Below the pieces are notes generated by a model that worked only from the letters and a program-made list of their open reading frames with translations, was not told where the DNA came from and made no database searches. 64,000 nt of DNA from Rickettsiella endosymbiont of Miltochrista miniata (GTDB taxonomy: Bacteria; Pseudomonadota; Gammaproteobacteria; Diplorickettsiales; Diplorickettsiaceae). The stretch spans positions 1,209,402 to 1,273,401 of the forward strand of contig NZ_OZ035017.1 in assembly GCF_964031245.1 (NCBI RefSeq). Direction: 5' to 3'. This document shows, piece after piece, positions 7,953 to 15,931 of the stretch. The position numbers and the translations under genes were made by a program. Each line of letters begins with the position of its first letter. Position 1 is the stretch's first letter.

Positions 7953-8508
7953 CCATTTTTAAATTTTCCTTAAAATCACTATTTTGTTGTAAATCAAAAT
8001 AATTACCTTTTTTCAACTTTTGCTTGATTAACTCCATTGCTGATCCTAGAGATTCATTCGCAGTCTCAGCGTTAACAATTTCAAATCGTTGTGTATTAAA
8101 TAATTTTCTTACCCAGTAACCCAAGAGTTGCGCCCAATAAACAATACGCCATGAATTTGACTCTAGTGTCGGTTTAACTTCGATAGTAGATTCTTTTGGG
8201 AGAAAATAACGCAATAGATCCCTTTCATTGTATTTGGCGACAATAAATGCGACTAAGCAGTCAAAAGCATCGGTGTATTTTCGTCGTTGAGCAGGATCCA
8301 TATTTTCAAATCGATGTTTCTTAAGTAAACTTGCAAACTCTTCGATACCAACATTATTCATAGCATCAAAAAATTCTTTAACACGAATAGCAAGCTTCAT
8401 TTGATAACTATCTATGTTTTTGTCATCAAGCTTATCAATATAAACAAAAAAATTATCCATAATATTTACGGTTCTACGCTGAAGGCCAACCGCTTGTATT
8501 TCTGTCAT
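7921..8508 (-). CDS. Unknown helical protein upstream of the WASP-like frame
   Basis: 195 residues, no family recognised. Mostly alpha-helical, charged, with aromatic stretches such as WRIVYWAQLLGYWVRKLF. ATG at 8508, with AGGG 8 nt upstream. A PmrA-type box lies 70 bp before the start. Its 3' end overlaps the next frame (+1 relative), and the two products would join without a gap if one A of a five-A run near 7961 were removed. It could therefore be the N-terminal domain of a single protein of about 410 residues with the polyproline-VCA tail, comparable in layout to RickA. Candidate Dot/Icm substrate (inference). Confidence 0.65.
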   Translation of the reverse strand: MTEIQAVGLQRRTVNIMDNFFVYIDKLDDKNIDSYQMKLAIRVKEFFDAMNNVGIEEFASLLKKHRFENMDPAQRRKYTDAFDCLVAFIVAKYNERDLLRYFLPKESTIEVKPTLESNSWRIVYWAQLLGYWVRKLFNTQRFEIVNAETANESLGSAMELIKQKLKKGNYFDLQQNSDFKENLKMVVGKFVENRN

Positions 8509-8577
8509 ATTTACTACCCTATTATATTAATGTTTTAAACTGTTTATGTGATCACTCTCCTAGAGTAAAGAAAAAAT

Positions 8578-8594
8578 CTTAATGAAATATTAAG
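8578..8594 (-). promoter_or_regulatory. PmrA-type box upstream of the WASP-like locus
   Basis: Minus strand CTTAAT-ATTTC-ATTAAG: two TTAA half-sites 11 bp apart, the spacing of PmrA boxes (YTTAAK-N5-YTTAAK); the second half-site has A instead of C/T. The first half plus spacer (CTTAATATT) also fits the form reported for Legionella. It lies 70 bp before the ATG at 8508. Confidence 0.55.
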
Positions 8595-8685
8595 TTCTAA
8601 GAAAAAAGGTTACTCAGTGTAAGTTTCAATATAAAGTCATGCAAAAAAACTTGCTATATCCTAAAAGCCGACTAACAATAGATCT

Positions 8686-10863
8686 ATGCAACCCCTTGCT
8701 CCACTTATTAAAGATTTAGCCGTCATACTAGGCGTAGCCAGCTTAGTCACACTTTTATTTCAAAAAATAAGACAACCGGTCGTATTGGGTTATCTATTAT
8801 CCGGAATTATTGTCGGCCCTCATGTTCCTCCCTATGATCTCGTTGCCGATGTACCCAGCTTGCATACGCTCTCAGAATTGGGCGTTATCTTTTTGATGTT
8901 CTCCCTCGGTTTAGATTTTAGTTTTCATAAACTTAAACGAGTTGGAACACCGGCTATCATTACCGGCTTGTTTGAAGTGTTGATAGTTTTATTTATTGGT
9001 TTCATGCTAGGCAAAATTTTGGGCTGGTCTACTTATGATTGTATTTTTTTAGGTGCCGCACTTTCCATCTCATCTACCACTATCATCATCAAAGCGATGG
9101 AAGAATTGGGTTTAAAAAGCAAGCATTTTGCGGAACTCGTATTTGGTGTGTTGATTGTTGAAGATCTGCTCGCGATTTTATTACTTGCCGGTCTGTCTAT
9201 CGTGGTTGGCACACATGCCGTTATTTCTGCCACACTCGCAGACTCGGCTATTAAACTTTTTATAGTCGTTGGCAGTTGGTTTTTGATCGGTTATTTTTTA
9301 ATTCCTACGCTGATTCGAAAACTAGTCGATGTCGCGAATCAAGAAACCTTAACCATCGTCTCAGTAGCATTGTGTTTATTGCTGGTCTGTATTGCTGCTT
9401 ATTTTGGCTATTCTTCAGCATTGGGCGCCTTTATTATGGGCTCCATATTGGCTGAAACGGATTTAATCCAGTTTATTGAACAATATATGCGGCCTATCCG
9501 CGATATTTTTGCGGCAGTATTTTTCATTTCGGTGGGTATGCTTATCGATCCGAATATGATTATTCAAAATATATGGATAGTGTTGCTGATTTCTATCATC
9601 ACGATCATTGCTAAGATTCTTGCCACCGGCACCGGCGCATTAGCATCGGGACAAAGTTTAACCACTTCAGTGCGCGCAGGTTTTAGTATGGCGCAAATTG
9701 GTGAGTTTTCTTTTATTATTGCCGGATTAGGACTGACATTACAGGTGACACGCCCTGCACTATTTCCTATTATCATCGCCGTATCGGCCGTCACCACGTT
9801 TACTACGCCCTATCTCATCATGTCATCGGCTGCATTGAGTAAACTTTTGGAAAAAAATCTTCCCATACGAGTAAGACAACTACTAAGCCATTACACGATA
9901 CTCATTCATCGCTACCTCAGACTTAAGAAAAAACGAGCAGTGTATAGTCAATATATCACGCGTTTACTGATTAACAGTGTCATGGTGGCTATTATTTTTA
10001 GCTTAAGCGAAAAATGGATATTTCCAAAAATTAGTGAATGGATCCCCGCAACTTATTGGGTAAACACCTTAAGCTGTCTGATTGCTTTATTATTAGCCTC
10101 GCCGTTTATCTGGGGTATGATTTTTGCTTACCGTGCTTTCCCTCACCGACGCCATGCTGCGATTAGACCTATCATCGCTTTAGGATGGATTTTCACTTTA
10201 ACCGTTATCACGACCTTAGCGATTACCTATTTTCATACCTGGTCCATTATTTTACTGTTAATCATTATTGCGTTTACACTATTTAGTTTATTGCATAAAC
10301 CTCTGCAAAAATTTTATCCTTGGTTAGAAAAAAGATTTCTAGCCAATATTAAAACACCTAGCATTCAAGAAATTTCCAAAGATGAATTAAGCGCTTGGGG
10401 TGTAAATTTAAAAGGGACAGATATTCAAAATAATTATTATTTTATTAATAAAACCCTACAAGAATTGGACCTGGCGCAACAATTTGGCATTCATGTGATC
10501 GCCCTTTATCGTGGCCCAAAAATTATTTTGACCCCGCCACATCATGAAAAAATTAGGCTTTATGATAAACTTTTTATTTTAGGTAGTGACGAACAAATCG
10601 ATACCTTTAGTCAGTTATTACAGGTGAATACCTATCAAGAAGAACTGGAACTATTTAACCACCTGGAATTAAAAACTTTTTTACTCGATAAAAGCCACTC
10701 TTTCGTTGGGCTTACTATAGAAGAAGCCATGCAAAAAAATCATATCGATGGAATAGTACTAGGCATGGAGCGCAAAGGGGTCAGAAAAATTAACCCAAGT
10801 AAAAATACTATCTTACGTAAAGAAGATCTGTTGATTTTGTTAGTGTATAAAGCACCAACTTAA
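8686..10863 (+). CDS. CPA2-family monovalent cation/proton antiporter (KefB-like) with TrkA-C domains
   Basis: 725 residues. The first 390 or so form a 12-13 segment Na+/H+ exchanger domain: QPVVLGYLLSGIIVGPH, LGVIFLMFSLGLDF, GAALSISSTTIIIKA and the conserved acidic pair in VFGVLIVEDLLAI. A second hydrophobic block (about 420-535) follows. The C-terminal cytosolic part holds two TrkA-C/RCK-C-like segments (about 590-650 and 665-725, e.g. DKLFILGSDEQI and EDLLILLVYK); a Rossmann RCK-N domain is not evident. Probably K+ or Na+ efflux for pH or osmotic control; the ion is not determinable. Divergent from the WASP-like locus. Confidence 0.85.
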   Translation: MQPLAPLIKDLAVILGVASLVTLLFQKIRQPVVLGYLLSGIIVGPHVPPYDLVADVPSLHTLSELGVIFLMFSLGLDFSFHKLKRVGTPAIITGLFEVLIVLFIGFMLGKILGWSTYDCIFLGAALSISSTTIIIKAMEELGLKSKHFAELVFGVLIVEDLLAILLLAGLSIVVGTHAVISATLADSAIKLFIVVGSWFLIGYFLIPTLIRKLVDVANQETLTIVSVALCLLLVCIAAYFGYSSALGAFIMGSILAETDLIQFIEQYMRPIRDIFAAVFFISVGMLIDPNMIIQNIWIVLLISIITIIAKILATGTGALASGQSLTTSVRAGFSMAQIGEFSFIIAGLGLTLQVTRPALFPIIIAVSAVTTFTTPYLIMSSAALSKLLEKNLPIRVRQLLSHYTILIHRYLRLKKKRAVYSQYITRLLINSVMVAIIFSLSEKWIFPKISEWIPATYWVNTLSCLIALLLASPFIWGMIFAYRAFPHRRHAAIRPIIALGWIFTLTVITTLAITYFHTWSIILLLIIIAFTLFSLLHKPLQKFYPWLEKRFLANIKTPSIQEISKDELSAWGVNLKGTDIQNNYYFINKTLQELDLAQQFGIHVIALYRGPKIILTPPHHEKIRLYDKLFILGSDEQIDTFSQLLQVNTYQEELELFNHLELKTFLLDKSHSFVGLTIEEAMQKNHIDGIVLGMERKGVRKINPSKNTILRKEDLLILLVYKAPT

Positions 10864-10894
10864 AAGAAGTATTTAAGCTAGCTGAATAACCTCT

Positions 10895-10985
10895 TACTCG
10901 CCATTGCAAGCACCGCGGCATACGGTTCGTCATTGCGAGCGCCGCAGGCGCGCGGCAATCTAGACATTCGCTCGCCATGACAGTG
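10895..10985. repeat. Palindromic interspersed repeat (CGTCATTGCGAGCG family), copy 1
   Basis: Contains CGTCATTGCGAGCGCCGCAG followed by GCGCGCGGCAATCTAG and, after a short spacer, CTCGCCATGACAGTG, with a shorter degenerate copy just before it. Same family as 51993-52076 and 62574-62675. Related palindromic units are common in Rickettsia, Legionella and other intracellular bacteria. It lies between the antiporter gene and pcnB and could form an mRNA hairpin. Confidence 0.75.
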
Positions 10986-11127
10986 ATTTTTTTATACTAT
11001 TGTGAAAGAATTTTGGTAGCATACATGCCTAGGAACAGGTTAGTGTGATAAAGCATTGAGCAACAGATCAACTATCAACCCTTACTAACCGACTCATTAA
11101 TCAATTACACAGAAGAGGAAGATTCCC

Positions 11128-12450
11128 ATTATTAAGCAGTTTTTTCATCGATTATTTCCCAAAAAAATAGCTCACGCACAAGCTAAAATCATCCCTAGGG
11201 CTGAACATACTATTTCCCGCAAAGATATTAGTCATAATGCGCTTAAGGTTCTATATCGACTCAATCAACATAAATATAGCGCTTATTTAGTCGGGGGTTG
11301 TTTACGTGATATTTTACTCAATCAAAAACCTAAGGACTTTGACATCGCCACCAATGCCAGTCCCGAAAACATCAAAAAGCTATTTCGCAATTGTTTATTG
11401 ATTGGCAGACGCTTTCGTCTCGCACATATTCGCTTTGGCAGAGAAATCATTGAGGTTAGTACCTTTCGGGCGCAAAGCAAAAAAAAATCCTTTGAACATC
11501 GCAAAATTGCCACGCATGGTATGTTGTTACGCGATAATGTCTACGGAACCATTGAAGAAGACGTTTGGCGGCGAGATTTTACTATGAACGCCCTCTATTA
11601 CAATATCGCCGATTTTTCTTTAGTCGACTATTGTGGCGGCTTGGCCGACATACAAAATAAAACGGTACGCATTATCGGCGAACCACGCATTCGTTACCAA
11701 GAAGATCCGGTTCGATTATTGCGTGCTATACGGTTTGCCGGAAAATTAGGTTTCCAATTAGATCCAGCTACTGCAGAACCAATACAAGAACTTGCCCCAT
11801 TACTCCGTCATGTGCCACCTGCTCGTTTATTTGAAGAAGTACTTAAACTTTTTCATCATGGCCAAGCCTTAAAAACTTATCAACTACTACAGCAATATCA
11901 TTTACTCAATGAATTATTTCCACACGTTAACCAAGACTCTGTAGATGATACAAACGACAAACTTCTAGAACTGGCCTGCGAAAACACTGATAAGCGTATC
12001 AAAGATGGAAAAACAGTTTCGCCAGCATTTTTGTTTGCAGTGTTTTTATGGCCTACTGTTCAAAGCAAAGCTCAACAACTCATTACTCAACACACACCGA
12101 CATTTATTGCCTATCAACACGCGGTAAGTTATGCACTGAGCAAACAACAAAAGCTCATTACCATCCCGCGTCGTTATAGTTCCGCCATTCGTGAAATATG
12201 GGATTTACAACATCGATTGTTGCAACGACGTCCTTTTATGCTACATCGTTTAATGAATCATCCACGCTTTCGTGCTGCTTATGATTTTTTATTATTACGC
12301 GCCGAAATCAAAGAGATTGATCCAGATATTGCAAATTGGTGGACTGGATTTTTAGAAGCCGATGATGAAACCAGAAAACAATTAATCCTAACCGCAACAC
12401 AAGCGCCGCGAGGAGCCAAACGTCCTAAAAAACGAGGAAGAACAATATGA
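11128..12450 (+). CDS. pcnB: Poly(A) polymerase I, probably initiated at AUU
   Basis: 440 residues; adds poly(A) tails that promote RNA decay. Family blocks: HTISRKDISHNALKVLYRLN, YLVGGCLRDILL (nucleotidyltransferase GG), KPKDFDIATNASPE with catalytic Asp pair, FRNCLLIGRRFRLAHI, RRDFTMNALYYN and RIIGEPRIRYQEDPVRLLRA. C-terminal basic tail RGAKRPKKRGR. The frame is open from 11101 but has no ATG, GTG or TTG until 11398, inside the catalytic domain. An AGGA at 11116-11119 is placed 8 nt before ATT at 11128, followed by IIKQFFHRLF, which resembles the E. coli PcnB N-terminus (also AUU-initiated). Overlaps pgi by 4 nt. Confidence 0.93.
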   Translation: MIKQFFHRLFPKKIAHAQAKIIPRAEHTISRKDISHNALKVLYRLNQHKYSAYLVGGCLRDILLNQKPKDFDIATNASPENIKKLFRNCLLIGRRFRLAHIRFGREIIEVSTFRAQSKKKSFEHRKIATHGMLLRDNVYGTIEEDVWRRDFTMNALYYNIADFSLVDYCGGLADIQNKTVRIIGEPRIRYQEDPVRLLRAIRFAGKLGFQLDPATAEPIQELAPLLRHVPPARLFEEVLKLFHHGQALKTYQLLQQYHLLNELFPHVNQDSVDDTNDKLLELACENTDKRIKDGKTVSPAFLFAVFLWPTVQSKAQQLITQHTPTFIAYQHAVSYALSKQQKLITIPRRYSSAIREIWDLQHRLLQRRPFMLHRLMNHPRFRAAYDFLLLRAEIKEIDPDIANWWTGFLEADDETRKQLILTATQAPRGAKRPKKRGRTI

Positions 12451-14054
12451 AAGGAATCGAAGCGGGATTGACTCAATCGGCTAGTTGGAAAGATTTAAAC
12501 CAACATTTTTTACAAATTAAAAAAACCAGCATCGCAGAATTATTTCATCATGATCCATTACGCGCTAAAAAATTTAGCTTAACTGAAAAAAACTTACATT
12601 TTGATTATTCAAAAAATCCTGTACTTGATAAAACGCTGACACTATTAGCCCAATTGGCAGATAATGCTCACCTGAAGAAACATATCCATGACTTATTTTC
12701 AGGTGCCTGCGTCAACACCACGCAACAACTTCCTGCCTTACACACCGCATTACGCGATCCTAGAAAAACCGGATTAATTGTGAATGGCGAAGATGTCTTG
12801 GTCAAAATTCATGCCTGTTTAGATAAAATGCAACTTTTCGTGGAACAACTACATCAACACCAATGGCGCAGTTTTAACGGCAAAAAAATAACCGATATCA
12901 TCAATTTAGGTATAGGAGGATCAGATTTAGGGCCCTTAATGGCCGTTCATGCCTTGCAACCCCTGCAAAAAAACTCGTTTCGTTTTCATTTTGTCTCATC
13001 GATCGATGACCGAACCTTGCAAAGCTTATTAAAAAAAATAGACTTAGAATGCAGCTTATTTATTATTACCAGCAAATCTTTCACCACGTGCGAAACGCTC
13101 CTGAATGCCACAAGCATCCTAAAGCTATTTCAAGAAAAATTTAGCTCAGCATCCATTAAACAGCATTTTTTAGCCGTCACCAGCGAAATCGAAAAAGCCA
13201 TCGCATTCGGTATTAATCCTGAGTGTGTATTTCCATTTTGGGATTGGGTCGGCGGTCGCTACTCATTATGGTCAGCGGTTGGTTTACCGATCGCCTTATG
13301 CATCGGTATGTCAAATTTTCGCGAACTGCTCAGCGGTGCGCATGCTATGGATCAACATTTTTTTCATCAACCCTGGTTATCTAACATGCCGGTGTTGTTA
13401 GGTCTGTTAGGCATATGGCAAGTCAATTTCTTTCTTTCTTCAGCTCATGCGGTATTACCTTACGATGCAGGGTTAAAATATTTTCCTGCTTACTTGCAAC
13501 AATTAGAGATGGAAAGTAATGGTAAATCGACGCGTATTAATGGTGAAGCCGTAGAGTATGCCACCTGTCCGATCATTTTCGGAGACATTGGTTTAAATGC
13601 CCAACATGCTTTTAATCAACTTTTTCATCAAGGTACGGCACATTTTTCAGCTGATTTTATTTGTACGTTGCGTGATCCCAAACTTAATATTCAACATCAC
13701 CAACATGTCATCGCCAGTGCTTTAAGTCAAAGTAAAGCCTTTATGGAAGGTTATCACAGCGATATTTGCTACAAAAATCTGCCGGGAAATCATGCCAACA
13801 ATATGCTGGCATTGAATGAGCTGAATCCTTTTAGTTTAGGAATGTTAATTGCACTTTATGAACATAAAGTATTCGTGCAAAGTGTCATCTGGCAGATTAA
13901 CCCCTTTGATCAATGGGGCGTTGAATATGGCAAACAATTAAATAAAAAGGTTTATCAATGCTTGAATAAGCCTAGCGACCAACAGATGTCTGCAAACTTT
14001 GATTCATCAACAGAAGGACTCATCGAACTCTATCAACAGATTAATCGGACATAA
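12447..14054 (+). CDS. pgi: Glucose-6-phosphate isomerase
   Basis: 535 residues, near the family's usual 545. Interconverts glucose-6-phosphate and fructose-6-phosphate. Visible: INLGIGGSDLGPLMA (sugar-phosphate loop), ITSKSFTTCETLLNA, FPFWDWVGGRYSLWSAVGLPI, QLEMESNGKSTRINGE (catalytic Glu region), HQGTAHFSADF and VQSVIWQINPFDQWGVEYGK. The ATG overlaps the pcnB stop (ATGA), implying translational coupling. Confidence 0.97.
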   Translation: MKGIEAGLTQSASWKDLNQHFLQIKKTSIAELFHHDPLRAKKFSLTEKNLHFDYSKNPVLDKTLTLLAQLADNAHLKKHIHDLFSGACVNTTQQLPALHTALRDPRKTGLIVNGEDVLVKIHACLDKMQLFVEQLHQHQWRSFNGKKITDIINLGIGGSDLGPLMAVHALQPLQKNSFRFHFVSSIDDRTLQSLLKKIDLECSLFIITSKSFTTCETLLNATSILKLFQEKFSSASIKQHFLAVTSEIEKAIAFGINPECVFPFWDWVGGRYSLWSAVGLPIALCIGMSNFRELLSGAHAMDQHFFHQPWLSNMPVLLGLLGIWQVNFFLSSAHAVLPYDAGLKYFPAYLQQLEMESNGKSTRINGEAVEYATCPIIFGDIGLNAQHAFNQLFHQGTAHFSADFICTLRDPKLNIQHHQHVIASALSQSKAFMEGYHSDICYKNLPGNHANNMLALNELNPFSLGMLIALYEHKVFVQSVIWQINPFDQWGVEYGKQLNKKVYQCLNKPSDQQMSANFDSSTEGLIELYQQINRT

Positions 14055-14142
14055 AGCGATTAAAAAATCGGTTAGAAAAATATCAGCTTAATGATAAAAC
14101 GGATTAAGGTAGGTAATACCGTGGTCTGAATAGCAGAAACAC

Positions 14143-14508
14143 CTAAAGTTTATAGGGCACGCGAATCCCTGGTTCTTTTTCAGTAAAATCTTTAGTATTC
14201 CGAGTAATTAACAACATAGAATTAGCTTGCGCAGATGCCCATATTACCGCATCAGGTAACTTGATGCGATATTGTTTACGAAGTGAAACAGCTTGCTCAG
14301 CAACAAAATCATCAAGTGCAATTAGGTAAAAACTATTCAAAAAAGCTTTTGTCCTTTTTTCAGTCGTAGAGACAGTACCTACCATGACTTCCATCCATGT
14401 CACGATACTAATCGCTTTCTCGCGGTAAAGTCTTAGCTCGTCTCGCGCTTGTGGCACGGCATTTAAATAATCCACTAAAATGTTGGTATCAAAAAGCGCT
14501 TTTACCAT
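14143..14508 (-). CDS. VapC-like PIN-domain toxin
   Basis: 121 residues. PIN-domain ribonuclease fold: acidic catalytic residues in LFDTNILVDYL (Asp), VTWMEVMVG (Glu), IKLPDAVIWASA (Asp) and TRNTKDF (Asp). VapC toxins usually cleave tRNA or rRNA; the target here is unknown. It overlaps the upstream antitoxin gene by 7 nt (ATGGTAA), the usual coupling of type II toxin-antitoxin pairs. Confidence 0.85.
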   Translation of the reverse strand: MVKALFDTNILVDYLNAVPQARDELRLYREKAISIVTWMEVMVGTVSTTEKRTKAFLNSFYLIALDDFVAEQAVSLRKQYRIKLPDAVIWASAQANSMLLITRNTKDFTEKEPGIRVPYKL

Positions 14509-14717
14509 TCGGAACGAATCTTGCGTTGATATTTAAGCCCATCTGTTTTCTTTTTTCCCCATAAACCAAAAGCATCCACGGGTTTTTTGGATCGATGTTC
14601 GACGATATAGGCTGCTATTGCTTCTCGAACGACTGCAGCACGAGATAGGTTTTCCTGCTTACATATCTCAGCTAATTCGCCCAGCTGTTTATCGGGTATA
14701 TCGACTAAGGTTCGCAT
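14502..14717 (-). CDS. Ribbon-helix-helix antitoxin partner of the PIN toxin
   Basis: 71 residues. N-terminal ribbon-helix-helix DNA-binding domain (MRTLVDIPDKQLGELAEICK, LSRAAVVREAIAAYI), then a basic/aromatic tail that would neutralise the toxin. ATG at 14717 is preceded by GAGG 5 nt upstream; the frame is open another 13 codons. A perfect 11 bp inverted repeat lies immediately upstream. Confidence 0.82.
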   Translation of the reverse strand: MRTLVDIPDKQLGELAEICKQENLSRAAVVREAIAAYIVEHRSKKPVDAFGLWGKKKTDGLKYQRKIRSEW

Positions 14718-14729
14718 AATGTCCTCGCC

Positions 14730-14760
14730 AAGAATGATATCTTTACTATATATCATTCTT
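14730..14760 (-). promoter_or_regulatory. Inverted-repeat operator of the toxin-antitoxin operon
   Basis: Perfect inverted repeat AAGAATGATAT / ATATCATTCTT with a 9 bp spacer, 13 bp before the antitoxin start. A symmetric site at this position fits autoregulation by a ribbon-helix-helix antitoxin. Binding is inferred. Confidence 0.7.
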
Positions 14761-14844
14761 CATGATATTACTATCCTTGATTTGTATTAGGCACACTCGA
14801 ATAGCACTGATATACTTACGATTTATACCCATCAAGGTTAATGA

Positions 14845-15723
14845 ATGGATATTGCAGATTCTAAGCCGTTTTCATCCGCGAAAGTCGAAGTTAAAAAGCG
14901 TAGCCGGCAAAAAGTGGCCTGGCCTGCCTTTGAACTGGCCTTTTTAGACCATGATTTTTTGCTCCACAAATCCTTACGTTCGGTGCGCTTACAACTAGAG
15001 TTGTTAAAACCAGAACTCTCGCAACAAAAGCTAAAGATCGAATCCACCATTGTTGTGTTTGGCAGCGCTCGAGTTGTCGATCCAGAAGTGACCAAGCAGG
15101 AGTTAAAGCAAATACAAAAAAAATTAAAACAGACGCCCAATAGTGCTTCCGCCAAAAAAGCAGAAAAATTGCTTAAAAACCAACTAGAAAAAGGCAAATA
15201 CTACGAAGAATCGCAACGTTTCAGTCAAATTGTCTCGGAGCGCTGTCAAAAAAATCGACGTCGTCATTTCGTCATTGTCACCGGCGGTGGGCCAGGCATT
15301 ATGGAGGCGGCCAATCGCGGTGCACAGGATGTCAAAGCCAAAAGTATCGGTTTAAATATCGTGCTACCACACGAACAAAGCCCCAATCCTTATATTTCGC
15401 CGGAACTCTGCTTTCAATTCCATTATTTTGCGATACGCAAAATGCATTTTCTGATCCGTGCCCGAGCCTTAGTCTGCTTCCCCGGCGGCTATGGTACTTT
15501 GGATGAACTCTTTGAAGCCTTAACCTTGTTACAAACCAAAAAAATCAAACCGATTCCCTTGCTATTATTCGGCAAAAAATATTGGTCAAAATTAATCGAT
15601 TTTAATTTTTTACTCAGTGAAGGTATGGTCGATGCCAACGATTTAAAATTATTTCATTATGTTGAAACCGCCGAGCAGGCCTGGAAAATCATCGCTCAAT
15701 TTTATGATTTGCCGATGAAATAA
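14845..15723 (+). CDS. LOG-family (TIGR00730-type) nucleotide-binding protein
   Basis: 292 residues. Rossmann-like fold of the 'lysine decarboxylase-like'/LOG family: TGGGPGIMEAANRGA and the signature CFPGGYGTLDELFE (PGGxGTxxE), plus STIVVFGSARVVDP at the first strand. LOG enzymes hydrolyse nucleoside 5'-monophosphates to free the base. It has about 65 extra N-terminal residues and a Lys-rich helical insert (about 90-125) relative to short LOGs, as in the longer bacterial subgroup. ATG at 14845 with AAGG 7 nt upstream. Confidence 0.85.
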   Translation: MDIADSKPFSSAKVEVKKRSRQKVAWPAFELAFLDHDFLLHKSLRSVRLQLELLKPELSQQKLKIESTIVVFGSARVVDPEVTKQELKQIQKKLKQTPNSASAKKAEKLLKNQLEKGKYYEESQRFSQIVSERCQKNRRRHFVIVTGGGPGIMEAANRGAQDVKAKSIGLNIVLPHEQSPNPYISPELCFQFHYFAIRKMHFLIRARALVCFPGGYGTLDELFEALTLLQTKKIKPIPLLLFGKKYWSKLIDFNFLLSEGMVDANDLKLFHYVETAEQAWKIIAQFYDLPMK

Positions 15724-15828
15724 ATTTTCAAATTGTTTAAATTCACAACTATTTCTTAGCTATTCCATAGTTTTACTGCCTAAAACCAACGGCCGGCTAG
15801 TTCACTCTTAATCTGCACGTAACCTTTC

Positions 15829-15872
15829 ATTAAGAAAACCTTAAGAGTTTCTTAAGGTTCATCGCGTAGAAT
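15829..15872 (+). promoter_or_regulatory. Triple PmrA-type box and -10 upstream of the giant coiled-coil gene
   Basis: Three half-sites in phase: ATTAAG (15829), CTTAAG (15840) and CTTAAG (15851), each separated by 5 nt, so 11 bp apart. The last two form an exact YTTAAK-N5-YTTAAK PmrA box. TAGAAT (15867-15872) follows at 10 nt and is a good -10. The start codon is 75 bp after the box. Confidence 0.65.
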
Positions 15873-15931
15873 TAAATAAGTAAAAAACCTTTATTAATAA
15901 AAAGAATAATAATTCAATACAAGGAATAAAA

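Noticed and set aside
7396-7962. 188-codon frame opposite the WASP-like gene
   Set aside because: Poly-Gly stretch is the complement of the polyproline tract; the minus-strand product has the meaningful motifs.
7945-7975. TTTAAAA as a -1 programmed frameshift site
   Set aside because: The next frame is +1, and a -1 slip reaches a stop within eight codons.
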